A stretch of DNA of 64,000 nucleotides from CAYNHF01 sp964397045 (GTDB lineage: Bacteria; Actinomycetota; Acidimicrobiia; Spongiisociales; UBA5794). Location of the stretch: positions 1 to 64,000 of the forward strand of contig CAYNHF010000028.1 of NCBI GenBank assembly GCA_964397045.1, in the 5' to 3' direction. Shown here piece after piece: positions 1 through 8,044 of the stretch (within the stretch, counting starts at the first letter, position 1; the number at the start of each line of letters is the position of its first letter). The notes beneath the pieces were generated by a model, which was given only the letters and a program-made list of their open reading frames with translations, was not told where the DNA came from and did no database searches. The position numbers and the translations under genes are program-made.

Positions 1-792
1 CCCGAGCACATCGGTCAACGCCGCCTCAACCCGCCCGGCGGTTTCACGATCGCTGATCGCGATCGCGCTCGGGCCGGCGCCACTCCAGGCGGCGTGGAGT
101 GCCCCGTTCTCGTAGGCGGCGGTCATCAGCGCGCCCGTGACGGGAGACAGCTCTGCGCGCGGGCTTTCATGGAGTTCATCACCTGCGGCCGCGGCGAAGG
201 CCGCAGCCGAGCCGGTGCGCAGCCCTTCGATGAGAAACACCACACGAGCCAGGCTTCGGGAGACAATCGCGCGGTCAAGCTGCGGAGGGAGCGCGCTGCG
301 GGCCTTGGGTGTCGCCAGCGACGTCTCAGGAATCGCGGCAGTGAAGACCAGACCCGGATCTACCTCCAACCTGCGGAAGGCAGCGGCCGTGGCCACGACG
401 CAACCCCCATACACCGCAGCCGCGGCGTTGTCATAGTGCCCCTCGATGTCGCCTACATACTCGAGAAGCTGCTCCGATTGCGGTTCCGTGCCGTTGGCCC
501 GTAACGCGGCCGCGGCAACCGCGGTGATCACCGCGGCGCTGGATCCGAGACCGCGGGTTCGCGGGATCTGGTTGACGATGCGGATGGCCAGCGGTCGCGC
601 TCCGGCAATCGCCGCAGCTTGCACCACGAGAGAGTCGTCATCCGGCTCGTAGGTGTTGCCTTGTTCGGTGATCGACCAACGGTCTGCGAGCTCTGCCTCC
701 GCCCGACATCTCAATTCGAAGGCGATCGCCAAGACGTCGAATCCCGGCCCGAGGTTGGCGGAAGAAGCCGGAGCCGTCGCGATTGCCTTCAT
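1..792 (-). CDS. thrB: Homoserine kinase (GHMP family), 3' end cut by window edge
   Basis: Phosphorylates L-homoserine with ATP in threonine synthesis. The minus strand is open from an ATG at 792 to the left edge (264 codons; the family is about 300). The start reads MKAIATAPASSANLGPGFD, the N-terminal GHMP-kinase signature; GLGSSAA about 100 residues in is the ATP-binding loop, and a C-terminal WSGAGPSAIAI block matches the conserved glycine-rich motif 3 of ThrB. No clear Shine-Dalgarno precedes the start. The usual threonine synthase and homoserine dehydrogenase partners would lie left of the window and cannot be checked. The product call is firm; assignment over other GHMP kinases rests on the overall motif pattern. 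Confidence 0.9.
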   Translation of the reverse strand, partial: MKAIATAPASSANLGPGFDVLAIAFELRCRAEAELADRWSITEQGNTYEPDDDSLVVQAAAIAGARPLAIRIVNQIPRTRGLGSSAAVITAVAAAALRANGTEPQSEQLLEYVGDIEGHYDNAAAAVYGGCVVATAAAFRRLEVDPGLVFTAAIPETSLATPKARSALPPQLDRAIVSRSLARVVFLIEGLRTGSAAAFAAAAGDELHESPRAELSPVTGALMTAAYENGALHAAWSGAGPSAIAISDRETAGRVEAALTDVLG

Positions 793-843
793 GCGGGAAC
801 GGAGGCGGAGCGCGAGATCATCGCGCCGGATTGTACGCGGGCT

Positions 844-1491
844 TCACGGAGTGATCTCGAGAATGCGGGAGCGCCCGAACAACGCAGGCACTGCCAGCCC
901 CATCCGCGCCCACAACGCCGGGGGAAGGCCGAGGTCTGCGAGGTACAGCGGCCGGACGTTGCGCAGCCCTGCCTTAGGCAGCGCCAGCGTGAGGGTGACC
1001 GCGCGAGAGAGACCGCCGATTTCGCCGTGGCCGGAAGGAAAGTCGAGCGACACGACGAAACGGGCGGACACGGCTTCGACCAACTCTGCAGCGCGGCCCC
1101 GCAACGGACCTGACAGTCCGTAGCCGACCAGCGCATCGACAACGACCGGCGCATCCCCGGGGTCGATACCGGTCTCCACTCTCATCGCCTGGAGCGTCGC
1201 CAGGTGGTGACGTGCTGCCGGGCCGGGCCGATCGCTCGCCAACACAATGCTCACCTCGCGGCCCCGGTTTGCGAGATGTCGTGCGGCACAGAGGCCGCCG
1301 CCACCGTTGTTGCCTGCGCCTGCAAGGACAACAACGCGTCCCTGTGGTGCCAACCGATGGGTGAGTTCCGCCAGCAATGATCCGGCGTGTTCCATCATCT
1401 GCAGCAGATCGATGCCGAAGTCCTCGACCGCGAGGCGATCGGCTTCGACCATCTGCTCCACCGTGAGCCACGGCAGTGATGCCGCGGCCAC
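844..1491 (-). CDS. nnrE: NAD(P)H-hydrate epimerase (YjeF N-terminal domain)
   Basis: Repairs damaged NAD(P)H by interconverting the R and S hydrates. 215 residues, a single YjeF_N Rossmann-like domain without the fused C-terminal dehydratase found in many bacteria. The nucleotide-binding loop GAGNNGGGGL lies at residues 58-67; the family usually has GNNGGDG, so the aspartate is glycine here. The later DALVGYGLSGPLRG block carries the expected catalytic Asp. The start is a GTG with no strong ribosome site. It sits between dinB (63 nt away) and thrB (51 nt), all on the minus strand, so cotranscription is possible. Family assignment is strong; activity is less certain because of the loop change. 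Confidence 0.85.
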   Translation of the reverse strand: MAAASLPWLTVEQMVEADRLAVEDFGIDLLQMMEHAGSLLAELTHRLAPQGRVVVLAGAGNNGGGGLCAARHLANRGREVSIVLASDRPGPAARHHLATLQAMRVETGIDPGDAPVVVDALVGYGLSGPLRGRAAELVEAVSARFVVSLDFPSGHGEIGGLSRAVTLTLALPKAGLRNVRPLYLADLGLPPALWARMGLAVPALFGRSRILEITP

Positions 1492-1554
1492 CGAGGGGTA
1501 GGTCGGCTCTGGGCGGGTAGCGATACGGGGGCCTCCTGTAGCGTGCCCCGCAGC

Positions 1555-2841
1555 CTATCCGTCGGATTGGGGATTGCGCCGCTCGCTGGCGGGCACGGCC
1601 AGGTCGCCAAACTCGTCTGGAACGAACGTCCCGGACTTGCTGAGCAGAAGCGAGCCGGGCCCGACCGAGTTGCGTCCGAACCGGTCCCGCAAGTCGTCGA
1701 TGGCCTGGTCGAGTCGTTCCCTTTTGATTGCGGCGATCGATCCGGTCAATCGAACCTCCTCTCGCGACTCGGCGGCAAACGGCAGTTCGAGCTGGATGTG
1801 GGGTGAGTAGCTCAGCTTCGAGAGGCTGATTCCGAGCAGGCGCAACCCGCGACCGGTTGCTGTTGCCTCCATGGCCTCGTCCACCAAATGAACCGCGGTG
1901 CGAAAGATTGCCTCGGTGGTCCCGATAGGGGCCCGGAGGGTGACCGCGTGGGTGTGGGTCTCGAAGTCCGCGAAGCGCACACGTACCGTCACTGTTCGCC
2001 CCGCACGCTGCTTGCTGCGCAACCGCCTGCCTACCCGATCCGCCAGCCGCATCAGCACCTTGCGATGTTCGGCCGGATCTCGCGAATCACGTCCGAAGGT
2101 GCTCGAAGCACCGACGGAACCGGCCCTGCTGTGACGAACCACCGATCGGGGGTCGCGATTGAACGCAAGATCGTGAAGGTGCTTGCCTGCGTGGGCTCCG
2201 ATGCGGCTTCGTAGGGCATCCCGTGGAGTCGCCGCGAGTTCTCCGATGGTGAAGATGCCCATCTCGTGCAGTTTGGCGCCGGTAGCGGGTCCGACGCCCC
2301 ACAGCCGACTCACCGGAAGGGGATGGAGGAAATCCAACTCATCTCCCGGAGCCACCGCGACGAGCCCATCCGGTTTCGCCACCTGACTTGCCACCTTGGC
2401 GAGGAACTTCGTTGGCGCACACCCAACCGAGACCACCAGGCCCGTCTCCCGCAGCACCGCCTGGCGCACCTGCCTCCCGATTTGCTCCGCGGGACCTAGG
2501 AGGTGCTGAGACCCCGTCACGTCCAGGAACGCCTCGTCGATCGACACCTGCTCGACGTGTGGCGTGACGTCCGCGCACAGGTCCATCACCCGGTCGCTCA
2601 ACTCGACGTAGTTTCCGAAGCTGCCGGATACCACGATCAGCCGCGGGCACAGTCGCTTTGCCTTGCCGACCGGCATCGCAGATTGCACCCCGAACGCCCT
2701 GGCTTCGTAGCTGGCGGCCAGCACCACCCCGCCACCGACGGCGATCGGCTTGCCTCTCAGTTCAGGCCGGCGCAGCTGTTCTACCGATGCGTAGAACGCA
2801 TCGAGGTCCACATGCAGTATGGAACGCGGCGCCTGCCCCAT
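1555..2841 (-). CDS. dinB: DNA polymerase IV (Y-family)
   Basis: Error-prone translesion DNA polymerase. 428 residues, longer than the 350 of E. coli DinB. The N-terminus HVDLDAFYASVEQ contains the first metal Asp (residue 12) and the steric-gate region; SIDEAFLDVTG supplies D102 and E103. The finger, thumb and little-finger regions follow, including the GVGPATGAKL helix-hairpin-helix. QLELPF in the little-finger tail resembles a sliding-clamp binding motif. After it comes a polar extension of about 70 residues that I do not recognise. The start ATG has GACGAT exactly 6 nt upstream, one base off the local leaderless -10 pattern. No LexA box was identified. Confidence 0.95.
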   Translation of the reverse strand: MGQAPRSILHVDLDAFYASVEQLRRPELRGKPIAVGGGVVLAASYEARAFGVQSAMPVGKAKRLCPRLIVVSGSFGNYVELSDRVMDLCADVTPHVEQVSIDEAFLDVTGSQHLLGPAEQIGRQVRQAVLRETGLVVSVGCAPTKFLAKVASQVAKPDGLVAVAPGDELDFLHPLPVSRLWGVGPATGAKLHEMGIFTIGELAATPRDALRSRIGAHAGKHLHDLAFNRDPRSVVRHSRAGSVGASSTFGRDSRDPAEHRKVLMRLADRVGRRLRSKQRAGRTVTVRVRFADFETHTHAVTLRAPIGTTEAIFRTAVHLVDEAMEATATGRGLRLLGISLSKLSYSPHIQLELPFAAESREEVRLTGSIAAIKRERLDQAIDDLRDRFGRNSVGPGSLLLSKSGTFVPDEFGDLAVPASERRNPQSDG

Positions 2842-3117
2842 GCCGGCATCGTCGCGCCCGGCTGTGACAGAAACAGACGGGGCGGAGTCCTGTCGTCGGC
2901 CACCCCTGTCAGTCCCGGACGTAGCTGAGGCTCCCCGGAACCCAGGCTGGGGCTTGCCTGCTCATGGCTGCGAGACGTTGCCACTCGAAGAAAGCTCCCT
3001 CGTCGCCACAGAGGTCGGGCCAAGCTCAGTCCACCCATACGAGCCCTGACTTCCCCCCACCACGCCGGGTACTGCATACCTGCTCATATGACGCTGATTG
3101 AGGTGGAGCGCCTCAGG

Positions 3118-3495
3118 TCACGACCCGGTCTCGGGTCGGGTCATGATCTCCCACAGATGTGGATCGGGTCCACCCGTGAAGTAGAGACCCCGGCCGCCTC
3201 GTCGGGTGTTGATCGTCCCGTCTTCCGCCGAACTTGGCCCGCTCCCGTAACTGACTCCCTCGGCCTCAATTCGGCTGTAGATGGCGTCGAACTCTTCCTC
3301 GCTGACCAGGAACGCATAGTGAAGTGAGTCGACGTTGCCTGCGGCGGCGAAGTCAAGCGTGAGTTCGTCGTTCACCCTGACCGGCGCGAAGTAGTCAGCC
3401 CCTTCGTAGGGCAGATCGAACATCCGAGCGAAGAAGTGGGCCGCCGCATCCTTGTCATGGGATGGGACGATGGTGTGGTCGAGCGTGATGGACAT
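3118..3495 (-). CDS. VOC (glyoxalase/bleomycin-resistance fold) protein
   Basis: 125 residues starting MSITLDHTIVPSHDKDA. The start was chosen because GGAGG lies 7 nt upstream of this ATG and because VOC proteins begin with just such a strand containing the first metal-ligand His. Other candidate ligands are HYAFLV in the middle and the Glu in PHLWEIMT at the C-terminus, as in type I extradiol/glyoxalase folds. The single betaalphabetabetabeta pair suggests a dimer. Substrate unknown. TATGCT about 35 nt upstream of the start is a plausible -10. Genes on either side do not indicate a pathway. Confidence 0.8.
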   Translation of the reverse strand: MSITLDHTIVPSHDKDAAAHFFARMFDLPYEGADYFAPVRVNDELTLDFAAAGNVDSLHYAFLVSEEEFDAIYSRIEAEGVSYGSGPSSAEDGTINTRRGGRGLYFTGGPDPHLWEIMTRPETGS

Positions 3496-3870
3496 CGGCG
3501 TGCCTCCAGTCGGCGCTGCGGGCATGAGCATATCTGCAGGCGGGGGAAGGGACCATGAGGCTGCTGAACTCGAGGCAGCGTATGCGCGCCGTGAGGCTGG
3601 CTTCACACCAGCCCAACAACTCGAGGATCCGGCAAGTAGCGAGCCTTCTGCTCCGCGACCGGTAGGCCGACACGTCAGGTAGCGCCCAAGTGCCGATCTG
3701 TGCGGCTGGCTTTCAGTTGCCGAGCGGGAGGACATTTCGGCTCGATGACCCAACCCGGAGGAGCACACACCACCACCGACCCACTCAACTGGCTGTATTT
3801 GGCATCCACGTTGTTAGTGGAACGAAGGCTTGAGCCTCCTCGTGGATGGTGCTGGAACTGACCGATGGGC
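3496..3870. other. Intergenic stretch without a recognisable gene
   Basis: About 375 bases between the VOC gene and the first lipoprotein, both on the minus strand. Open frames here have no family motif and no ribosome site, and I see no tRNA-like or strong terminator structure. It holds the VOC promoter region (TATGCT on the minus strand near 3530) and a short AGGCT/AGCCT inverted repeat near 3830. Confidence 0.5.
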
Positions 3871-4482
3871 CTAGGGGATAACGCTTGCGGGCGGGCGGTA
3901 CACGTCCTCTGGATTCGCGGGATACGCCTCGCAACCGAGCAATGCCTCACCAACCTCCTTCAGGCCGGCCGAAAGCCAGGCATCGATTGCAAACCCGCCC
4001 CCGCCGGTTACCGGATCCAGCTCGGCCTTGAAGTCGTCACACACCTGTATGTCGGCGACGAGCGCTGCTCGGTATGCGGCCATTTCGGCGCTCGCAGAGA
4101 GTTCCTCCCAGTCCGCCGCGGAGCCGGCTCGGGCGGCCAGGGCATCAAAGGGGAGCTCGCGAAAGAAGAGGTGATGGAGTTCGGCGACCTGGTCGGGAGG
4201 CTCGATAGCTTCAATCGCCGCCAGGGCCTCGACCTGGATCGCGGCGACACGTTCCAGTGCGACCTGCAGGTCCTGCGGGGTGAAATCGCTGAGCTGGGCC
4301 CCCTCGGCGACGAACACTTCACCCTGCGGGCTGGCGACGATTGCCTCGTACTCTGCGCCTGCCTGGTTCACTACGGCGTTGAGGTCCTCGACGTACTCAT
4401 CCAGCGGCTTCTCGCCGCTACCACACCCACTCACGACGACGGCAATGACCGCCAGGCACATACCAGGCCAAACGCGACGCAC
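3871..4482 (-). CDS. Putative lipoprotein, first of a tandem paralogous pair
   Basis: 203 residues. The start is a GTG with GGAGG 7 nt upstream, giving VRRVWPGMCLAVIAVVVSGC, a short signal peptide ending in a lipobox (VSGC) for lipidation and anchoring outside the membrane. The mature part is helical and acidic. Conserved blocks shared with the downstream-numbered neighbour (4684-5301) are LSDFTPQDLQVAL, IEPPDQVAELH, DWEELS, EMAAYRA and GFAIDAWLSA; two late cysteines (VCDDF and GCEAYP) could pair. By eye about half the residues match. The start codon and ribosome-site context are also shared, so this is a tandem gene duplication. I do not recognise the family and give no function. Confidence 0.75.
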   Translation of the reverse strand: MRRVWPGMCLAVIAVVVSGCGSGEKPLDEYVEDLNAVVNQAGAEYEAIVASPQGEVFVAEGAQLSDFTPQDLQVALERVAAIQVEALAAIEAIEPPDQVAELHHLFFRELPFDALAARAGSAADWEELSASAEMAAYRAALVADIQVCDDFKAELDPVTGGGGFAIDAWLSAGLKEVGEALLGCEAYPANPEDVYRPPASVIP

Positions 4483-4683
4483 GATCTCCTCCAGTGTGAC
4501 CGCCGATCCTTCGCCCAACTTCTATACCGGCGGCGCTGAACTCGCCAGGGCCGATCGGACACTTGAGGATCCGTGCAATCCTGGACCGGGTCCGCCGGAG
4601 CAAAGGGCATCCAGCGGTCGTTGCCGGCGAAACGCTGCTTCGGAAGCCCTGCAACGGTGGACGAGGAGACGAGGGAGGCTGAC

Positions 4684-5301
4684 CTACGGACCAGGGGTCG
4701 CCAGTGGGCGAAAGAGGTCTTCGGGATTCTCCGGGAACGATTCACACCCAAACCCGGCGTCAACAATCTCCCTCAACTCGGCGGAAAGCCAGGCGTCGAT
4801 CGCGAAACCTTCCCCTTCCGCCGTGGCGTTCAGTTCGGCCTGGAGGTCCCGGCACGCTTGTTTGTCTTGTGCGACCTGCGCCCGGTAGGCAGCCATCTCC
4901 GGCGTTCCGGATAGCTCCTCCCAGTCCGTTGCGGTCGCTGCCCTTGCGGCCAGCGCCTGGTCGATCGAAATGAAATCGAACCTGAACATGAGGCCGTGGA
5001 GGTCGGCGACCTGATCCGGGGGCTCGATAGCATCGCCTGCCTTCTTGACTTCGAGCTGCATCTCCGTCGTGCGGTCGAGAGCCACCTGCAGGTCCTGTGG
5101 GGTGTAGTCGCTGAGTTCAGACCTCTCAGCGAGGAGAATTCGCCCGGACGGGCTCGTAACGATCGCCTGGTATCGCTCGACAGTCTGGTTCACCATGGCG
5201 TTGACGCTCTCGACGTACGCTTCCAGCGAAGTCTCGTCACCCCCGCCACATCCCACAGCCAACAGGCTGACCAAGCAGATTCCAGCCAAAGCGCGACGCA
5301 C
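4684..5301 (-). CDS. Putative lipoprotein, second of a tandem paralogous pair
   Basis: 205 residues. GTG start with GGAGG 6 nt upstream; VRRALAGICLVSLLAVGC is a signal peptide with lipobox AVGC. A longer frame reaching 5388 exists but would bury the signal peptide and overlap the next gene. Shared blocks with the paralogue at 3871-4482: LSDYTPQDLQVAL, IEPPDQVADLH, DWEELS, EMAAYRA, GFAIDAWLSA and GCESFP, with the two late cysteines conserved. It lies 37 nt downstream of the 59-residue membrane protein gene and 200 nt upstream of the paralogue, so the three may form one operon. Function unknown. Confidence 0.75.
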   Translation of the reverse strand: MRRALAGICLVSLLAVGCGGGDETSLEAYVESVNAMVNQTVERYQAIVTSPSGRILLAERSELSDYTPQDLQVALDRTTEMQLEVKKAGDAIEPPDQVADLHGLMFRFDFISIDQALAARAATATDWEELSGTPEMAAYRAQVAQDKQACRDLQAELNATAEGEGFAIDAWLSAELREIVDAGFGCESFPENPEDLFRPLATPGP

Positions 5302-5338
5302 TGCAGTCCTCCACTGTGGCCGTCGGTTCACATCACTC

Positions 5339-5518
5339 TCAGACCCCAGTCGACACCCCGCCAGGGCCGATTGGCCGTTCTCCTTCACCTTCCCAACGAA
5401 CGCCGGAAGAGGTCAGCTGCCGGTCGAGGTAGAGCACGCCAACCCCAGCGAAGAACACGCCCAAGCCTCCGAAGAAGTAGATAAAGAACTGATTCACCCA
5501 CCACGCCGACTCTGCCAC
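5339..5518 (-). CDS. Small membrane protein, 59 residues
   Basis: GTG start with a perfect AGGAGG five bases upstream, which is why I believe this small frame. The sequence has one membrane segment, FFIYFFGGLGVFFAGVGVLY (about residues 11-30), then a charged, Gly-rich tail that should be cytoplasmic or periplasmic. No family recognised. It is followed after 37 nt by a lipoprotein gene on the same strand and may be cotranscribed with it. Confidence 0.6.
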   Translation of the reverse strand: MAESAWWVNQFFIYFFGGLGVFFAGVGVLYLDRQLTSSGVRWEGEGERPIGPGGVSTGV

Positions 5519-5622
5519 TGCAGCCTCCTGAGTTTCGAGATGCCGTCCACAGGGAGGGTCACCGAACGCCGGCGGCTTCACTAGAAGCTTTTTGCTGGAT
5601 CCTGACTGAATGACACAGTCGA

Positions 5623-6327
5623 TCAGGCTGCCGGCAGGTCGACATGAGACGTCGGGGCGAACGCGGTCTCCGCGAACACCCCGAATGCAAGCGCGCTGGC
5701 AATGTGCCACAAGCCGTGAAGTTGAATCGGTCCAGCCGGATCACACAGCGGCCGCCCGGTCTGGCCGAGCAGATAGGAGGCGCCGGCAATCAGAATCAGC
5801 CCGCCCATCAGTCCGTAGAGGATCAACCGGGACCGGCTGATGGGTCCCGCCTTCAGGTCCCGGCGAAACACGACGATCTCCGCCACGACCGCGCCCATCA
5901 AGAACACCGCCGTCACCGGTCCGCTGGCGTCGGGAAACGCCTGGAACACCGGCCACAACGCAGCAATGACGACGAAGAACAGCACCAGCGAAGCCGTCCG
6001 CATCCGAGGCGAAATCACCGCCAGGTCATAGAGCACGACGAACAGCGCCGCCGCGGCGATAGGGAGGTCGTGAGCCGTCTTCGCCCACTCCGGCATTGTG
6101 CCGTGAAAAGCAACACTCCCCAACCCAACGAAGATGAGCGTGCTGCCGAAGATGATCGGACCCCAGCGTCGCTCGCCGGACGATCTGATCGCCTGCAGCA
6201 TCACGAGGGCACCAACGATCACATACGCGAAGCTGCTCAATGCGTTGAACGGTTGGGCGAGGAAGCCGTCGCCGATCGCCTCGCAATCGGAGGCTCCGAT
6301 CTGGGCAAGTAGGTGGATCTGGGTCAC
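5623..6327 (-). CDS. Ceramidase-like (CREST family) integral membrane hydrolase
   Basis: About 234 residues with roughly seven hydrophobic segments. It carries the CREST metal-site pattern of alkaline ceramidases and related hydrolases: GSVAFHGTM (SxxxFH), HDLPI, and a C-terminal HGLWHIAS (HxxxH). The N-terminal CEAIGDGFLAQPFNALSS matches the opening of the family. The GTG at 6327 is my preferred start because it places that block about 13 residues in; GTG at 6384 is an alternative and neither has a good ribosome site. Ceramide itself is not expected in most actinobacteria, so the substrate may be another amide lipid. The gene ends 100 nt before the small membrane protein gene. Confidence 0.75.
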   Translation of the reverse strand: MTQIHLLAQIGASDCEAIGDGFLAQPFNALSSFAYVIVGALVMLQAIRSSGERRWGPIIFGSTLIFVGLGSVAFHGTMPEWAKTAHDLPIAAAALFVVLYDLAVISPRMRTASLVLFFVVIAALWPVFQAFPDASGPVTAVFLMGAVVAEIVVFRRDLKAGPISRSRLILYGLMGGLILIAGASYLLGQTGRPLCDPAGPIQLHGLWHIASALAFGVFAETAFAPTSHVDLPAA

Positions 6328-6431
6328 AACACCGCGGCGAATCGCCGGCGCCGGAATAGCCAGAAGCGGAGCAGGAATGGACACGAGCGCATCGGGGCAT
6401 GATATGCCCGACCCGTTCGTCTGCGGCCTGA

Positions 6432-7082
6432 CTAATCGCCGAGACCGAGCGAAGCTACCTCGTCGCGCCAGCGATGCTCGTTCTCTGCAATGAACCGGGC
6501 ACACTTCGGACCATCGATCGAAGACTGACCCGCGATTCCCTGTGGGCAGGCCCGCTGGTAGTCGATCCTGGCGTTCGCCCGTGCCCACTCTTCGATCGCC
6601 TCCTCTGCTACCTGCGAGGAAGGGATCCAGACCGGAGCCGCAATTACGTACCCGTCGCGCACCCGGAAGGTGGCGCGATTGAGATTGGTGGACGTCACTC
6701 CGGCTGCTGCCACGATGATGTCCGTGACGCTGACATCACACGCCACGAAGGTGCCGAGCGAGGCAGTCTCGGCCCCGACTTCGCACTCGAGCGGTGTCAC
6801 CACACGTTCGAGCCAGCGAGCCGCTTCGACCTCTCCAGGGGATGCGAATGGATTGTCGAATGCGTCACCTGCCATCAGTGAAGCCATTCGCTCGTAATCG
6901 AACGTGTTACGGGCATCCCACCACGCCGCCACCACCTCGACTGCGTCTTGACCGACGTCCGGTGGTCGGCCCGCCGCGGTACCCCCGGCAGGCCCGGTGC
7001 AGGCCACCAACACCAGAGCTACTGCAGCCACCCATGGAGCTGTGTGACGAACGATGACCACCTCCCAGCCGTCTGGTCGCAC
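6432..7082 (-). CDS. Putative lipoprotein with SnoaL/NTF2-like region
   Basis: 216 residues. The N-terminal segment ends in a lipobox (LVLVAC), so it should be lipid-anchored. The mature part (EVVAAWWDARNTFDYERMASLM, then FDNPF) looks like an NTF2/SnoaL-type cone fold; this is a weak inference from pattern only. Two cysteines lie mid-protein (ECEVG, ACDVS) and two in the C-terminal part (RACPQ, KCARF). The start is uncertain: GTG at 7082 has no ribosome site, while GGAGG at about 7062 suggests a start a few codons later. It is divergent from the PAC2 gene, 80 nt away. Confidence 0.65.
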   Translation of the reverse strand: MRPDGWEVVIVRHTAPWVAAVALVLVACTGPAGGTAAGRPPDVGQDAVEVVAAWWDARNTFDYERMASLMAGDAFDNPFASPGEVEAARWLERVVTPLECEVGAETASLGTFVACDVSVTDIIVAAAGVTSTNLNRATFRVRDGYVIAAPVWIPSSQVAEEAIEEWARANARIDYQRACPQGIAGQSSIDGPKCARFIAENEHRWRDEVASLGLGD

Positions 7083-7150
7083 ACCGAGGAGACGATCGCC
7101 GCCACCGTGCGGGTGACACGCGCCCTGCGACCTTCCGTCCTGCCCAGGTC

Positions 7151-7156
7151 TACTCT
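7151..7156 (+). promoter_or_regulatory. Leaderless -10 box for the PAC2 gene
   Basis: TACTCT is followed by 6 nt and then the ATG at 7163, with no Shine-Dalgarno. This matches the TANNNT spacing of actinobacterial leaderless transcripts. Confidence 0.6.
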
Positions 7157-7162
7157 GGCTGC

Positions 7163-8011
7163 ATGGTGATGTATGAACTCGAAGATCCCGGTGCCCTCAC
7201 GGCACCTGCCCTCCTCGTTGCCTTCGAAGGCTGGGTGAGCGCAGGATCGGCGGGAACGGCCACGATCGACCATCTGGCAGGCGACGGACCGGTGGTCGCG
7301 ACCTTCGACGGCGACCGACTCTTCGACTACCGCGCGAACCGCCCCGTTGCCGACTACCTCGAGGGGGTACTGACAGAACTCTCGTTCCCGGAAATCACGT
7401 TGCGGCGCCGCACCCTCGGAGACCGTGATCTGCTTCTACTCAGCGGAACGGAGCCCAACTGGAACTGGCAGGCACTCGCCGGCGAGGTCACAGACCTGGC
7501 GGAAGGTCTCGGGGTCATCGAGCACGTCTCGCTCGGTGGAATTCCGTGGGCTGCACCCCACACGCGACCAACGTCCATCGTGGAAACCGCCTCGGCGCCC
7601 GAACACCTCAGCGCGGATGCGGACCATCCCGAGGGTCGCCTCCGGGTCCCGGCTGCTGCGGTGTCCGCCATCGAACGCTCCATGATCGATCGCGGCGTGC
7701 CCACCTTCGGCTTCTGGGCCAGGGTCCCGCACTACGTCGGCACCACCTATTCGCCTGCGGTGGTAGCCCTCGTCGAACGCGTCAGCACCCACCTGGGGGT
7801 CAGCGTGCCGTTCGGCACGTTGCTGGACCAAGCAGCCGAACAACGGGGAGTCCTGGACGACCTCATCGAAGACCAACCTCAGGCGCGGGCCATCGTCGAG
7901 CAGCTCGAAGCGCTGGTCGACCAGGAGGGCAACATATCCGGCCAGGAGCTCGCAGCCGAAATCGAGCGCTTCCTCGCCGACACCACCCCCGACGAAGGAT
8001 TCAGCGGCTAG
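7163..8011 (+). CDS. PAC2 family protein
   Basis: 282 residues. The N-terminus (ALLVAFEGWVSAGSAGT, residues 15-31) and LLLLSGTEPNWNW, then LGGIPWAAPHTRPT, are typical of PAC2 proteins, named for the eukaryotic proteasome-assembly chaperone 2. Actinobacterial members occur in organisms that have 20S proteasomes, but their role is not settled and no proteasome gene is in this window. The C-terminal 60 residues are an acidic helical tail. The start at 7163 is supported by a leaderless -10; ATG at 7169 is the alternative. Confidence 0.85.
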   Translation: MVMYELEDPGALTAPALLVAFEGWVSAGSAGTATIDHLAGDGPVVATFDGDRLFDYRANRPVADYLEGVLTELSFPEITLRRRTLGDRDLLLLSGTEPNWNWQALAGEVTDLAEGLGVIEHVSLGGIPWAAPHTRPTSIVETASAPEHLSADADHPEGRLRVPAAAVSAIERSMIDRGVPTFGFWARVPHYVGTTYSPAVVALVERVSTHLGVSVPFGTLLDQAAEQRGVLDDLIEDQPQARAIVEQLEALVDQEGNISGQELAAEIERFLADTTPDEGFSG

Positions 8012-8044
8012 CCGGAGCGCCCATCGCGGCAGGTCCATTCGGGC

